Assembly (NCBI GenBank): GCA_027484145.1
Contig: JAIXUH010000030.1
Span: 1 to 64,000, forward strand
Length of the DNA stretch: 64,000 nucleotides
Origin: Rhodobacter sp.
GTDB lineage: Bacteria; Pseudomonadota; Alphaproteobacteria; Rhodobacterales; Rhodobacteraceae
Direction: 5' to 3'
Below are positions 47,200-56,420 of the stretch, one piece after another (position 1 is the stretch's first letter; each line of letters begins with the position of its first letter). The notes beneath the pieces were generated by a model. That model was not told the origin of the DNA, did no database searches, and saw only the letters and a program-made list of their open reading frames with translations. A program made the position numbers and the translations under genes.

Positions 47200-47349
47200 T
47201 CAGACCGGTGCGGCGGACTGTTGAGTGGGTTTATCGACAGGCTCGCCGAAGGTAAGATAGATGATGGCCAGCAGCATCAGGGCCGCGCCGAAGTAAGCCA
47301 TGACCGAAATCCGCTCGCCGAGAAAGAGCGCTGCACCCCGCGCCATCTC
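47200..47349 (-). pseudogene. 3' stump of an EamA/DMT family transporter
   Basis: Reading the minus strand gives an in-frame fragment ALFLGERISVMAYFGAAL, then a hydrophobic helix and a polar tail ending SAAPV and TGA. This is the last helix and C-terminus of a ten-helix drug/metabolite transporter. The frame is blocked by a stop just upstream and no other transporter segment remains, so the gene is truncated to roughly its final 45 residues. Confidence 0.65.
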
Positions 47350-47574
47350 ACTTTTCAAGCGTCCGCATCACATCGCGATAGGGCGGCCATCGCTCGACTA
47401 TTTTTTGATGAAACCCCGTTCAGACTCCGTTTTTGACTGACGGCCAAGGACAGGAGACGCAGACGGGATTTCGATCAGTTTGTTGAGAAATGGGGTGAAA
47501 TGCCAAGGGACCATGGTTGACCTGGCACGGTTCTGCCTCAGGCGCGTATGCCTTACCTTTGTGGATTGCCGGAC

Positions 47575-48018
47575 TCAGGCCATGCCAAGCGGCGGACCGG
47601 TGATCTTCATGTGATGCGCGCGGGCCGAGGCCTCGATCTCAAGCACGTCCTCAGGGATGCGGAACTGGCCGCGCGCCATGTCGGCAAAGAAGCCTTCAAA
47701 GCCGCCGGGGGTCAGCACGATGAGATGGCGGCTGGGCTGGCCGCCGATCACGCGAAATGTATGCTCCGATCCGCGCGGCACAAAGGCAGTCTCGCCCGGC
47801 CCCTTCACAAAACGCACCCCCTCCACCCAGAATTCACATTGGCCAGTCAGCACGATGACGATCTCGTCTTCACGCTCGTGGATGTGGCGCGCGGGCTGAG
47901 TGGTCACTGGGGCGGTGCTATCCAGGATCGACATTGCGCCGCGCGATTGCTTGGGCGACAGGATTGTTCTGTAGGTGACGCCCAGCCATTCGATCGTATC
48001 CGCTTGTTCGGTATCCAT
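47575..48018 (-). CDS. Cupin domain protein
   Basis: A 147-residue single cupin. Motif 1 is ARHIHEREDEIVIVLTGQCEFWVEG (His-x-His with Glu) and motif 2 is PRGSEHTFRVIG, giving the metal-binding set. The C-terminal part GGFEGFFADMARG occurs in small quercetinase-like cupins. It is divergent from a LysR regulator 114 bp away, which probably controls it. Substrate unknown. Confidence 0.82.
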   Translation of the reverse strand: MDTEQADTIEWLGVTYRTILSPKQSRGAMSILDSTAPVTTQPARHIHEREDEIVIVLTGQCEFWVEGVRFVKGPGETAFVPRGSEHTFRVIGGQPSRHLIVLTPGGFEGFFADMARGQFRIPEDVLEIEASARAHHMKITGPPLGMA

Positions 48019-48132
48019 AATGTGTTTTCCATTCTTTCCTGTGGCGGATCAGATGTTTGATCCCTGCTGACAGACATAGGGTACGGTGATACATTTGATA
48101 AATCGATTGATGCTATAAGAGGTATCGGCCCG

Positions 48133-49086
48133 ATGAATTTACGTAGCTTCGATCTGAACCTACTCATGGTGCTGGATGCGCTTTTACGCGAAGGTTCAAC
48201 CGTCAAGGCAGGCGAGCGGGTCGGCCTGTCGCAGCCTGCAGTATCGGGGGCGCTGGCGCGGTTGCGCCATGCGCTAGATGACCCCTTGTTCATTCGCCAT
48301 GGGCAGGGGCTGGTTCCCACTGATTTTGCGCGCGCGCTTGCGATGCCGCTGCGGGCCGAACTTGACCGGTTGGAAGCATTGCTGGCACCGCCGCCAACAT
48401 TCGACCCATCGGCCGCGTCGATGACCTTCCGCCTCGCGGGCAGCGACTTCTTTGGCGAAATCCTGATGCCCGCACTTGCACCGTTCCTGAAGTCGGCGCC
48501 GGGGCTGGGCGTGCAACTGATCGATCTGGTGCCCGACCGTTACATCGACACCTTGGAACGCTACGAGGCCGACATCGCGCTGATCCCCGATGAGGATCTG
48601 CCTGACTGGCTTGAGAAGCGGCCACTGTTCCGGTCACCCTTTACGCTCATCGCGCGCCGGGACCACCGCGAGATTGCCGCCGCCGGGGTTGCGCCGGGCG
48701 ACGCTTTGCCGCTCGACCTGTTCTGTGCGTTGTCACATGTCCTGTTCTCGCCGCGGGGTGCGATGACTGTCGGCACCGATGCTGCCCTTGAACGAATCGG
48801 CCGCAAGCGCCGGGTGATCATGTCGCTGCCAACCTTCGCCGGGGTGTGCCGGACAGTCAGCAGCAGCGATGCGGTCGCCATGGTTCCGCTGCAATTCGCG
48901 CAGTCTGTGTCGGGGTATCTGGGTCTGACTCTCCACCCTCCGTCGATGCCGACCCCTGTGCCGCTGATCATCGCTGCCTGGCACCGGCGCGCCTCGGCCA
49001 ATCCCGCGCATCGCTGGCTGCGCGGCCTGGTCTCCAGCGTCCTTGAGCCTCTGGATGTGTCTGGAGCCGACTTGGAGAGCGCATGA
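48133..49086 (+). CDS. LysR family transcriptional regulator
   Basis: A 317-residue NodD-like LysR protein. The start LRSFDLNLLMVLDALLREGSTVKAGERVGLSQPAVSGALARL (in pieces) carries the HTH at residues 18-45, and the C-terminal effector domain ends AWHRRASANPAHRWLRGLV. It is divergent from the cupin gene, and the shared AT-rich region contains TGATACATTTGATAAATCG, a plausible site. Downstream it is followed by 170 bp without a gene before the convergent GcvT-like gene. Confidence 0.87.
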   Translation: MNLRSFDLNLLMVLDALLREGSTVKAGERVGLSQPAVSGALARLRHALDDPLFIRHGQGLVPTDFARALAMPLRAELDRLEALLAPPPTFDPSAASMTFRLAGSDFFGEILMPALAPFLKSAPGLGVQLIDLVPDRYIDTLERYEADIALIPDEDLPDWLEKRPLFRSPFTLIARRDHREIAAAGVAPGDALPLDLFCALSHVLFSPRGAMTVGTDAALERIGRKRRVIMSLPTFAGVCRTVSSSDAVAMVPLQFAQSVSGYLGLTLHPPSMPTPVPLIIAAWHRRASANPAHRWLRGLVSSVLEPLDVSGADLESA

Positions 49087-49258
49087 CGATAGCGCTGGCC
49101 GGACGCGCAGAAGACCGTTTTCTGTCTGCCTGAAGACCCCCAACCCGCACCAAGAAAGCTGGTTGTCCGCGGCAATAGTGAAAGATCCTTGCGTGGAAGA
49201 CTTGCCGACTGCTTTTCTTCCTACTGACCGGCAGCTTTGGGCCGGCTGCACCCAGTCA

Positions 49259-50362
49259 TCAAGACTTCAACCGCATGCCTTTGGGATCGAAGAATGCCTT
49301 TCGGACAACGGTCGCAGGCTTGCCGAGGACGCTGACTTCAACGCCCTCAATGGCAAATTTCCTCTCGACATGAGCCGTGGCCAGCACCGCGCCCACCGAA
49401 TAGCCATGGTCGGAATAGGTGATACGGCCGATCTCTCGGTCCTCGGCCATCACTGGTGTCTGGGCAGGAATGGGGGTCTCACCTGTCAGCCTTAACCCGA
49501 CCCAAGAGGTCTTGGCGCCCGCGTCGCGGGTCCGCAACAGCGCTTCGCGGCCGATGAAATCGCCTTTGTCGAACTTGATGAAAGCGTCGGTGCCGACATG
49601 GAAGGGGGTGATGCTTTCGTCCATGTCGATGCCATGGGCAGGATACAGCTTTTCGAGCCCGAGGGTGAACATCGCGTTCACGCCGTAAGGACGCAGGCCA
49701 TAGTTCCCCCCGGTGCGGAAGAGCGCATTCCAGACCCCCGCCGCCTCATCTGCAGGAACGAAGAGCTCGAAGCCCAACTCCCCGGTGACACCAGTGCGCG
49801 AGATCATCACCCTTGTTCCGTCGAGGTGCCCCCATGTGAAGTTCCAGCGCTTCAGGGCCGTCAGGTCGGCGTCTTCGATAAGTCCCCGCAAAAGGGCGCG
49901 GGAATTCGGGCCCTGGATGGTCGGAAAGGCCACGGCGGCGGTGATGTCGGTGACATAGGCGCGGCGGCTGCCTGCATGCTCGGCCACCCAGTCGCGGATC
50001 TTCAGCCGGTTGCGCGAGCCTGTGACGATCAGGAAATGCTCCGTCCCCAGCCGAAAGACGGTCAGGTCATCCATGATCCCCCCGTCCGGCGCGCAGACGC
50101 TGGTATAGCACGCCTGGCCCGGGACCATTTTCGCTACATCGTTGACGACCACATGATTGACTAGCGCTTCGGCCTCCGGACCCTTGACGTCGATTTTTCC
50201 CATGGTCGAGAGGTCCTGAACGCCGACATGGGTGCGGGTGTTCAGATGCTCCGCATTTACGTCACCATAGCTGTGGACATTCAAAAAGCCGCCGCCCACA
50301 GGGCCCATCTGGGCTCCAAGGGCTGACGCGAGGGCGTAAAACGGCGTACGGCGCAATGTCAT
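49259..50362 (-). CDS. GcvT-like aminomethyltransferase (folate-dependent)
   Basis: A 367-residue protein of the glycine-cleavage T / dimethylglycine oxidase family, which moves a one-carbon unit from an amino-methyl donor to tetrahydrofolate. Visible segments are GVQDLSTMGKIDVKGPEAEALVNHVV, SRTGVTGELGFELFVP (folate site) and YPAHGIDMDESITPFHVG. The start MTLRRTPFYAL at 50362 has an AAAGGAGGCACC site. No gcvH or gcvP lies nearby, so it may serve a demethylase such as for sarcosine, dimethylglycine or a methylated osmolyte (inference). Confidence 0.83.
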   Translation of the reverse strand: MTLRRTPFYALASALGAQMGPVGGGFLNVHSYGDVNAEHLNTRTHVGVQDLSTMGKIDVKGPEAEALVNHVVVNDVAKMVPGQACYTSVCAPDGGIMDDLTVFRLGTEHFLIVTGSRNRLKIRDWVAEHAGSRRAYVTDITAAVAFPTIQGPNSRALLRGLIEDADLTALKRWNFTWGHLDGTRVMISRTGVTGELGFELFVPADEAAGVWNALFRTGGNYGLRPYGVNAMFTLGLEKLYPAHGIDMDESITPFHVGTDAFIKFDKGDFIGREALLRTRDAGAKTSWVGLRLTGETPIPAQTPVMAEDREIGRITYSDHGYSVGAVLATAHVERKFAIEGVEVSVLGKPATVVRKAFFDPKGMRLKS

Positions 50363-50494
50363 GGGTGCCTCCTTTGTCGGTTCAACCTGCCAATACAAAG
50401 CACAGCCGTCAGCCCCAAGGGCGACACGCTAAGGCAGCTTACGCACTTTCGCCCCGCATGGCGTGAATGAACACTTTGGACCCGGTGTGCTGCT

Positions 50495-51094
50495 TCATTC
50501 CAGATTGACGCCTCTGAGGCGCGGAGCATGGACGTGTGTTTGGACAAGGAATGCAGCAGCTACGCCCGCGACAGCGCCGAACAGGTGGGCCTCCCAAGAG
50601 ACACCCGGTTGACCCGGCAGAATGCCCCAGAGAATGGAGCCATACAACGCACCGACCACCAGTGAGGCAGCCAGCGTGATCAGCGAGCGATCCACCAAGC
50701 CGCGCGCCACAAGGAAGCCGAACCAGCCGAAGACCAGCCCTGACGCACCGACATGGATGGCGGAACTTCCGAACAGCCAGACGAGACCGCCGCCGAGGCC
50801 GATCACCACTGCGTTCACAGGCAGCAAGGCCCGCGTGGTCGTGGCCACCAGCAGCCCACCCAGCACCAAGAGCGGTGCCGTATTCGCCATCAGGTGTGCG
50901 AAGCTTCCGTGCAGGAGGGGCATCGCGATAACGCCATCCAACCCGCTGAGGTGCCTGGGGATCAGGCCGAAGGCCGGATTCAAGCCGTAGCCTGTGATCC
51001 AATTGACGACGTGGACCGCCCAAAGCAATGCGACAAAGGCTACAAGCGCCGCGGCGCGCTGCAAGAATGCGCGCATGAGATCATGTTTCGTCAT
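50495..51094 (-). CDS. Rhomboid family intramembrane serine protease
   Basis: A 199-residue six-helix membrane protease. The catalytic Ser is in [15 protein letters not shown] (GASG), the catalytic His in [12 protein letters not shown], and [18 protein letters not shown] gives the His-Asn oxyanion helix. Start ATG at 51094 ([10 protein letters not shown]) puts a short basic tail before helix 1; an in-frame extension to 51196 is possible. It is 132 bp upstream of the GcvT-like gene, same strand. Confidence 0.88.
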   Translation of the reverse strand: MTKHDLMRAFLQRAAALVAFVALLWAVHVVNWITGYGLNPAFGLIPRHLSGLDGVIAMPLLHGSFAHLMANTAPLLVLGGLLVATTTRALLPVNAVVIGLGGGLVWLFGSSAIHVGASGLVFGWFGFLVARGLVDRSLITLAASLVVGALYGSILWGILPGQPGVSWEAHLFGAVAGVAAAFLVQTHVHAPRLRGVNLE

Positions 51095-51276
51095 GTCTGC
51101 GAACGTATACGTCTCCACAGCGTCTTCAACGGCTTTCGCGCGCAGCACAGAAATCCGACGCTGAAGGCGGGAGTTAGAGGCGACCAACTTTTTCACGCCT
51201 CACGCGAAGCAAATGGCTGCTTCTGGATAGCTGCAACGCGGCATGCGATTGACTTCTCTTTGGCAGCTCTGGGCCG

Positions 51277-51669
51277 TCAATGTAGGACAACTGATTTGCG
51301 AGTTTGTTGCGCCCATTCCGTCGGAAAGGGCTCCAGCACCCTTGCAAGCGTCAGTTCCGCCCCATGCGTCCGCTCCAGGATCGCCTCGACGATGTCCGGC
51401 GCTAGCAATGTCAGCCGCATCACGCGGGTCAGATACGACGGTGTGATGCCCTCACGTTCCGCAAGTTCAGCGAAGGTCGTGAACTCGCCCGACTCCAGCA
51501 TTCGCTTCCACCGGAACGCGCGTGCCAGCGCCTTGATCAACGTGTTGTCGCTTGCCGACGACTGCGGCGCGCCCTCGGGCAACTGCATTTCCTTGCGCCC
51601 ACCGCGCTTTACGAGGCGAAACGGTACATGCACCGTGACAGTGTCGGGAACAAGCCGCGCATCGGTCAT
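51277..51669 (-). CDS. Recombinase-associated HTH protein
   Basis: A 130-residue basic protein. The central part has an HTH look ([24 protein letters not shown], in pieces, about residues 63-87) and the C-terminus continues [16 protein letters not shown]. Such proteins commonly follow large serine recombinases in alphaproteobacterial mobile elements and may direct or limit recombination. Its ATG overlaps the recombinase stop (ATGA). Last gene of the six-gene cassette. Confidence 0.7.
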   Translation of the reverse strand: MTDARLVPDTVTVHVPFRLVKRGGRKEMQLPEGAPQSSASDNTLIKALARAFRWKRMLESGEFTTFAELAEREGITPSYLTRVMRLTLLAPDIVEAILERTHGAELTLARVLEPFPTEWAQQTRKSVVLH

Positions 51670-52973
51670 GCTGCGGCACCTTTGCTGACCGTCATCTCGC
51701 GCGACAATCCTGCCAGCCCGTCTGTTCGCAGCCGCAAGTTCAGCCCTTTGGCGCCTATGTCGACGCGCTCCACCAGCAGTGCCACAATGCGCGCCTGTTC
51801 AGCCGGGAACAACTCGTCCCACAGCAGGTCAAGGCGGGTCAGCGAATCCCGCGCTTCGGTTTCGGTGATGAAACCATCCTGTGCGCGGGCTGTCTTCCAA
51901 GTGCCCGCGACGATCTCAGGCTGGCGGAACACCGCACGCAACTGGTTGACGACGGCAGCCTCAATGTCACCCGCTGGCACACGGCCAATGGGACATGACC
52001 CGGCCCCATGCTTCAGAACAGTCTGGCTGACGTAGTAGCGGTACATCCTGCCGCCATTTCGGGTGTGCGTTGGCGAGAACGCTGCCGCATCTGGACCATA
52101 GAGCAGCCCCTTCAACAGCGCAGGCGTGTCGGCGCGGGTTCGGGCTGCACGTTTGCGCGGGCTTTCCGTCAGGATGGCGTGCACCCTGTCCCATACATAG
52201 CGTTCGATGATCGCCGAATGCTCGCCGGGATAGCTGGTGCCCTTGTGGACAGCCTCGCCGATGTAGACCCGGTTGTTCAGCATCCGGTAGATGAACTTCT
52301 TGTCGATCCGGTGGCCACGGGCGGTGGTGACGCCCCGTTCGGCCAGTTCCCGCGCCAGCACCGTGCCGGAACCAATTTCGATGAACCGCGCAAAGACCCA
52401 ACGCACATGGGCGGCATCGGCAGGGTTTTCGACCAGCTTGCGGTTCTTGACCTCGTAGCCAAGCGGCGGGCAGCCGCCCATCCAAATGCCCTTCATCCGG
52501 CTGGCGCGGACCTTGTCGCGGATGCGTTCGGCCGTCACCTCGCGTTCGAACTGGGCGAAGGACAGAAGGATGTTCAGCGTCAGCCGCCCCATAGAGGTGG
52601 TGGTGTTGAACGATTGGGTGACGCTGACGAAGGTCACGCCGTTGCGGTCGAACACCTCGACCAGCTTGGAAAAGTCCATCAGCGAGCGTGACAGGCGATC
52701 AATCTTGTAGACGACCACCACGTCAACCAGCCCATCCTCGATGTCGGCCATCAACCGCCTCAGGCCGGGGCGTTCCAGCGTGCCGCCCGAGATGCCACCG
52801 TCGTCGTACTGATCGCGCACCAGCACCCACCCCTCGGATCGTTGGCTGGCGATGTAGGAGTCACAAGCCTCCCGTTGGGCGTGCAGGCTGTTGAACTCCT
52901 GTTCCAAACCTTCTTCCGAGGATTTGCGGGTGTAGACCGCGCAGCGCAGTTTGCGGACGACGGGTTTGTTCAT
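51666..52973 (-). CDS. Large serine recombinase
   Basis: A 435-residue site-specific recombinase. The resolvase domain (residues 9-155) has the catalytic Ser18 in [11 protein letters not shown], then [11 protein letters not shown] and [16 protein letters not shown]. The recombinase domain follows ([39 protein letters not shown]), with a zinc-ribbon-like or coiled C-terminal part. It inserts or excises DNA between short att sites. It is embedded in an operon with a primase and DUF2924 and both of its ends overlap neighbours by ATGA. Confidence 0.9.
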   Translation of the reverse strand: MNKPVVRKLRCAVYTRKSSEEGLEQEFNSLHAQREACDSYIASQRSEGWVLVRDQYDDGGISGGTLERPGLRRLMADIEDGLVDVVVVYKIDRLSRSLMDFSKLVEVFDRNGVTFVSVTQSFNTTTSMGRLTLNILLSFAQFEREVTAERIRDKVRASRMKGIWMGGCPPLGYEVKNRKLVENPADAAHVRWVFARFIEIGSGTVLARELAERGVTTARGHRIDKKFIYRMLNNRVYIGEAVHKGTSYPGEHSAIIERYVWDRVHAILTESPRKRAARTRADTPALLKGLLYGPDAAAFSPTHTRNGGRMYRYYVSQTVLKHGAGSCPIGRVPAGDIEAAVVNQLRAVFRQPEIVAGTWKTARAQDGFITETEARDSLTRLDLLWDELFPAEQARIVALLVERVDIGAKGLNLRLRTDGLAGLSREMTVSKGAAA

Positions 52974-53425
52974 GCCGTCCTCCGATGGTTTTTCAGCCCG
53001 AAGAACACCCAGCCGTTCCACCGCGTGCCGGTGATGGCGCGGGCAATGGCAGAAAGCGACTGGTATGGCCGCCCCTGCCATTCGAACCCGTCGGCTGTCA
53101 CAGTGACGATCTGTTCGACACCCTGCCATTCGCGCAGCAGCCTTGTGCCGGTGATCGGGCGGTCACGATCAGCGCGGATGCGGCGCGTGGTGATATTGCC
53201 GCCATCAAGCTGTTCGCCCAAAGCTTCCAGCCGCCGGATCGTCTCAGGCTTCAGCCCGCCATAGGCCAGTTCCTGAATGCGGTAGGCCAAGCGGGATTCA
53301 AGGTAGCGGCGATTGAAAGGTGGCGGTTCGGTCGCAAACAACTCGCGCCACTTGGCCTTCAACTCGGGCGTCGAGGTGGTCTTCAGCGCGGCCAGTCGCG
53401 CGGGGATGGGATCGTGGTTCGTCAT
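52970..53425 (-). CDS. DUF2924 protein
   Basis: A 151-residue protein of the DUF2924 family, found almost always next to large serine recombinases in alphaproteobacteria. Typical segments are LKAKWRELFATEPPPFNRRY, LESRLAYRIQELAYGGL, and the C-terminal YQSLSAIARAITGTRWNGWVFFG, a SAP/homeodomain-like DNA-binding end. It is probably an accessory DNA-binding factor. Coupled by ATGA to the recombinase. Confidence 0.85.
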   Translation of the reverse strand: MTNHDPIPARLAALKTTSTPELKAKWRELFATEPPPFNRRYLESRLAYRIQELAYGGLKPETIRRLEALGEQLDGGNITTRRIRADRDRPITGTRLLREWQGVEQIVTVTADGFEWQGRPYQSLSAIARAITGTRWNGWVFFGLKNHRRTA

Positions 53426-53625
53426 GCGGTTCTCCGATGCGTTGGAGTTGCATGTGCGCTCTGGTCGGGCGAAGAGTGTAGCGAACTTTCTCCAACGTCG
53501 TCAGAGAGTTGACTTGACTGGCGCATCCGCAGCCGGATCAGGCCAAGGGCCAGAAGCCCGCACAACTCAGCCCGTCGCTGGGCGTGGGTCATCAGAAAGG
53601 GGGGCAGGGGGTTGGGGCGCTTCAT
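53422..53625 (-). CDS. Small basic protein of the recombinase cassette
   Basis: A 67-residue protein. The core THAQRRAELCGLLALGLIRLRMRQSSQ is an amphipathic helix pair; the tail is Ser/His-rich. No domain recognised, but ATGA overlaps at both ends with the primase and DUF2924 genes make it a real translated member of the cassette. Confidence 0.65.
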   Translation of the reverse strand: MKRPNPLPPFLMTHAQRRAELCGLLALGLIRLRMRQSSQLSDDVGESSLHSSPDQSAHATPTHRRTA

Positions 53626-55973
53626 GGCAGATCATTCCCCGAACGCAGTGCGATGCCTGACCATCCCCGGATACGAGGGGTGCGCATTGAACTAAAGCCT
53701 CTGGTCCGAAGTTCTTCGCCAAATGACCGCTGAGAGCCGGCCTCGATCCCGCGGTTTTCAGACCACGTCTTCCACGAGGCATAGAGATCGGAGGATCGTG
53801 CCCAATGTGCGGATGACAATTGGCAAGCATCATCAATCCATTGCCCGATCAGGTCTTCATCCTCGAAATAGGCATTTGCGGCCTTTTGCACGATGGCTGG
53901 GGGGGAAAGCCCGATCTGTTGCCAGGCGCGACAACCGTCCAACATCCAGTTGATGATCCCGTCTTTCTCCATCTTCAACTTGGAAACGAGATCCTTGTCC
54001 CGCTTTTCAGGCGGGATCGTCACGTCGAAAGGAATAAGGTGCAGCCGACGCCGCATCGCCTCTCCGACGCCCCGAAGGCGGGGCCTGCTATTGCCGGCGA
54101 CGATGATCTTGAAAGTCGGGTCAATCTCGAAAAAATCCCGGTGCAGAAATCGCACGCGCAGCCGGTCACCCCCAGTGATTGCTTTGATCCGTGACTCTGC
54201 CCAGGCTTTTCCGTGCTCGGTTTCGCTCACAATCGCCACGCGCGCTTTCGCTATCCCGGCAAGGTCAGTAGGGTGGCGGTCGCCAGTACCCGCGGTAAAG
54301 GTATCCAGTGCTGCTGTGGCTGCGTAATCGCCCAGAAGGTGTTCCAGGACGGCCAGAAATACGCTTTTTCCGTTTGCGCCTGTTCCGCAGAAGAAGAAGT
54401 AGACCTGTTCGATCATTGAGCCGGTCAAGCAATATCCGCAGAGGCGCTGCAGATATGAGATCAGCTCCGGACTACCATCAGTGATCTCAGCTATGAAGCG
54501 GCGCCAGATCGGGCATTCGCCTTCAGGCGATGCTCCAGCCAGTCGCGTATGGCGATGGCTGGGCTCATGCCGGGCCAAGCTTCCAGTTTCTAGGTCCAGG
54601 ATTCCTTTCGGGGTATTGATGACCATAGGGCCGACGTCCCAGGTCTGCTCAGCCGTCACGAAGATCGGATCCGTCCGAGATAACCGCTCAACCGACATCA
54701 TGGTGCGTTCACTGGAAATGCGAGCGGCGGCCTTCTTATCTTGAACCTGAAGCGCCACAGCGCGGCAGGTGTGGCGGATGCAATCTCGCACTTGGTTCAA
54801 ATTGTCCGGTTGCCAAACTGATCCGGACCACCGCATCCAGCCCCCGCGTGATGGCGCGAAACGGAAGTGGTTATGAAATCTCTCAGCAAAGCGATGTGCG
54901 AGATCGTCTTCGCTGCAGCTGACGGGTTTTTGTCCAGGATCAAGCTGGTCGTTGGTCAGAGTGGGGAACGGCCCCAACCCTGCGTGGCTTTGCGAGACAA
55001 CGGTGTTGTCCGGCAGTGGACCGTATTGTTCAATGTCTTTCGCCTGCAAGGACGCAAAGCTTGCGGCAAGCTTTCCTTCATCCCATGGCGGAATGATGCA
55101 GGCTGCGTTGTGTCCACGAACGCGCTCCCATGCATCACCGAGCGATATTCGGCTTGAGCGGACCATGTAAAGCCAATGGCCAATGACCTTCCCGACAGCG
55201 TCGTGACGCGTCACTTCGTCGATGGCGCCGGCTCTGATTGTCTTGGTGAACAGGCCAACGGCAGAGGTTTTGGTGGCGTGAGATCGGCCGGTGTCGATGG
55301 CGAAGCCGATGCCAGCGAACGCAGGCATGTTTTCGACACGGACTTCCAATTCAGAAAGGTCGTAGGTCTGGTCGCGATGCGCCAGGATCTTGACCTCGGA
55401 AAGCACGCCGTGTTTTCCATGGACGCTACCTGCCACCCGGATGGGCTGGTGCAAACTGTCGAAGGATGGGTCGCCCCCCACGCGGCTCTCGATCAATGCC
55501 CGCAGTTTGGCTAGTCGTTGGAGATCTGCTCCATCCGCGGGCTGGGCAAGCCTCCAGTACGCATGAATCTTGGCCTCTCCTTCGATCGTGCGCCCCCCGG
55601 AGCCGACCACAAGCGTCGCTTCGCCCAGATGCGCTTCGAGGTGGGCCAGCTTTTCAGAAATGTTGCCAGCGTCCAGGTCAACCAGCACAACAGCAGACTG
55701 AACGACATCGCCCGCCCTCGCTCTCCCCGGCTCTGCAACCGTTCCTGGGACAACAAACGCGCCGCGTCCCCGGAGTGCTTCTTGATCTGAGCGGGCGATC
55801 AGCGTGTCCGCTGCATCTTGAGGCGAGACAAAAGGCGTGCTGGGCTTGGACCCAGGAACACCCTTTTCGGCGATGAACCGGATGGGCACAAAGCCGTTTA
55901 GTCCAGAGAAGACGACGTCGCAGTAGATGCGAACATTCCCGGGGTCACATTTAGGGATTGGCGGGTTCATCAT
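53622..55973 (-). CDS. P4/D5-type primase-helicase
   Basis: A 783-residue replication protein. The N-terminal half is a primase-polymerase-like region (VVLVDLDAGN, HAYWRLAQPADGADL, DSLHQPIRVAGSVH). The D5_N linker starts near residue 340, and the C-terminal half is a superfamily 3 helicase with Walker A FFFCGTGANGKSVFL (about residue 530) and FKIIVAGNSRPRLRG (motif C/sensor). It opens and primes the element's own origin, as in P4-like satellites and plasmids. ATGA overlap with the HTH gene upstream. Confidence 0.87.
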   Translation of the reverse strand: MMNPPIPKCDPGNVRIYCDVVFSGLNGFVPIRFIAEKGVPGSKPSTPFVSPQDAADTLIARSDQEALRGRGAFVVPGTVAEPGRARAGDVVQSAVVLVDLDAGNISEKLAHLEAHLGEATLVVGSGGRTIEGEAKIHAYWRLAQPADGADLQRLAKLRALIESRVGGDPSFDSLHQPIRVAGSVHGKHGVLSEVKILAHRDQTYDLSELEVRVENMPAFAGIGFAIDTGRSHATKTSAVGLFTKTIRAGAIDEVTRHDAVGKVIGHWLYMVRSSRISLGDAWERVRGHNAACIIPPWDEGKLAASFASLQAKDIEQYGPLPDNTVVSQSHAGLGPFPTLTNDQLDPGQKPVSCSEDDLAHRFAERFHNHFRFAPSRGGWMRWSGSVWQPDNLNQVRDCIRHTCRAVALQVQDKKAAARISSERTMMSVERLSRTDPIFVTAEQTWDVGPMVINTPKGILDLETGSLARHEPSHRHTRLAGASPEGECPIWRRFIAEITDGSPELISYLQRLCGYCLTGSMIEQVYFFFCGTGANGKSVFLAVLEHLLGDYAATAALDTFTAGTGDRHPTDLAGIAKARVAIVSETEHGKAWAESRIKAITGGDRLRVRFLHRDFFEIDPTFKIIVAGNSRPRLRGVGEAMRRRLHLIPFDVTIPPEKRDKDLVSKLKMEKDGIINWMLDGCRAWQQIGLSPPAIVQKAANAYFEDEDLIGQWIDDACQLSSAHWARSSDLYASWKTWSENRGIEAGSQRSFGEELRTRGFSSMRTPRIRGWSGIALRSGNDLP

Positions 55974-56197
55974 TGCTGACCCCCCGTGGTAACGCGCATC
56001 AAATCTTCAAAGGCGAAGACGTCGCTGGCCCTGTAGTAGATGCGGCCGCCAATTTTGATGTAAGCCAGACCGTAATTGCCAGACCGCCACCTTTGCAGTG
56101 TTCGGATTGACCTTTGCCAGCGCGCAGCAACGAGGTGTTCGGCAACAAGTTGTCGCGGATCTGGGTCTTTCCAATCGTAATCGTTTGTCTTGCTCAT
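55970..56197 (-). CDS. MerR-like HTH / excisionase-type DNA-binding protein
   Basis: A 75-residue protein with a helix-turn-helix core (LVAARWQRSIRTLQRWRSGN) and a wing (GLAYIKIGGRIYYRASDVFAFE), the layout of small HTH_17/AlpA-like factors that regulate excision or replication in P4-like elements. It is the first gene of the cassette and its upstream DNA has three AAGCGTGAC repeats that could be its sites. Confidence 0.75.
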   Translation of the reverse strand: MSKTNDYDWKDPDPRQLVAEHLVAARWQRSIRTLQRWRSGNYGLAYIKIGGRIYYRASDVFAFEDLMRVTTGGQQ

Positions 56198-56290
56198 CTG
56201 TTCGCCCCAGCAGCTTGGCCTTGCGGCATGTGGCTATGGTGCGCCATTGCTGAGGGAGCTGCAGTTGCGGGGGCGTGACATCGGCGGCCG

Positions 56291-56373
56291 AAGCGTGACG
56301 CGAAAGACCTGTTTTGGTTCGCGAAATCGTGTGTCAAGCGACCAAGCGTGACAGAACGACGGTAAAGCGTGAC
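56291..56373 (+). repeat. Three AAGCGTGAC direct repeats upstream of the cassette
   Basis: Identical 9-mers at 56291-56299, 56344-56352 and 56365-56373 (starts 53 and 21 bp apart), in the 223-bp gap between the HTH gene and the end of the QueC-like gene. Candidate operators or iterons for the HTH or replication proteins. Confidence 0.5.
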
Positions 56374-56420
56374 AAGGCCGCAAGAATGGCGGGCATCTAG
56401 GGAATCTTGCAGAGGCTCGG

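Noticed and set aside
52008-52691. Plus-strand frame across the serine recombinase
   Set aside because: Shadow of the minus-strand gene, no domain.
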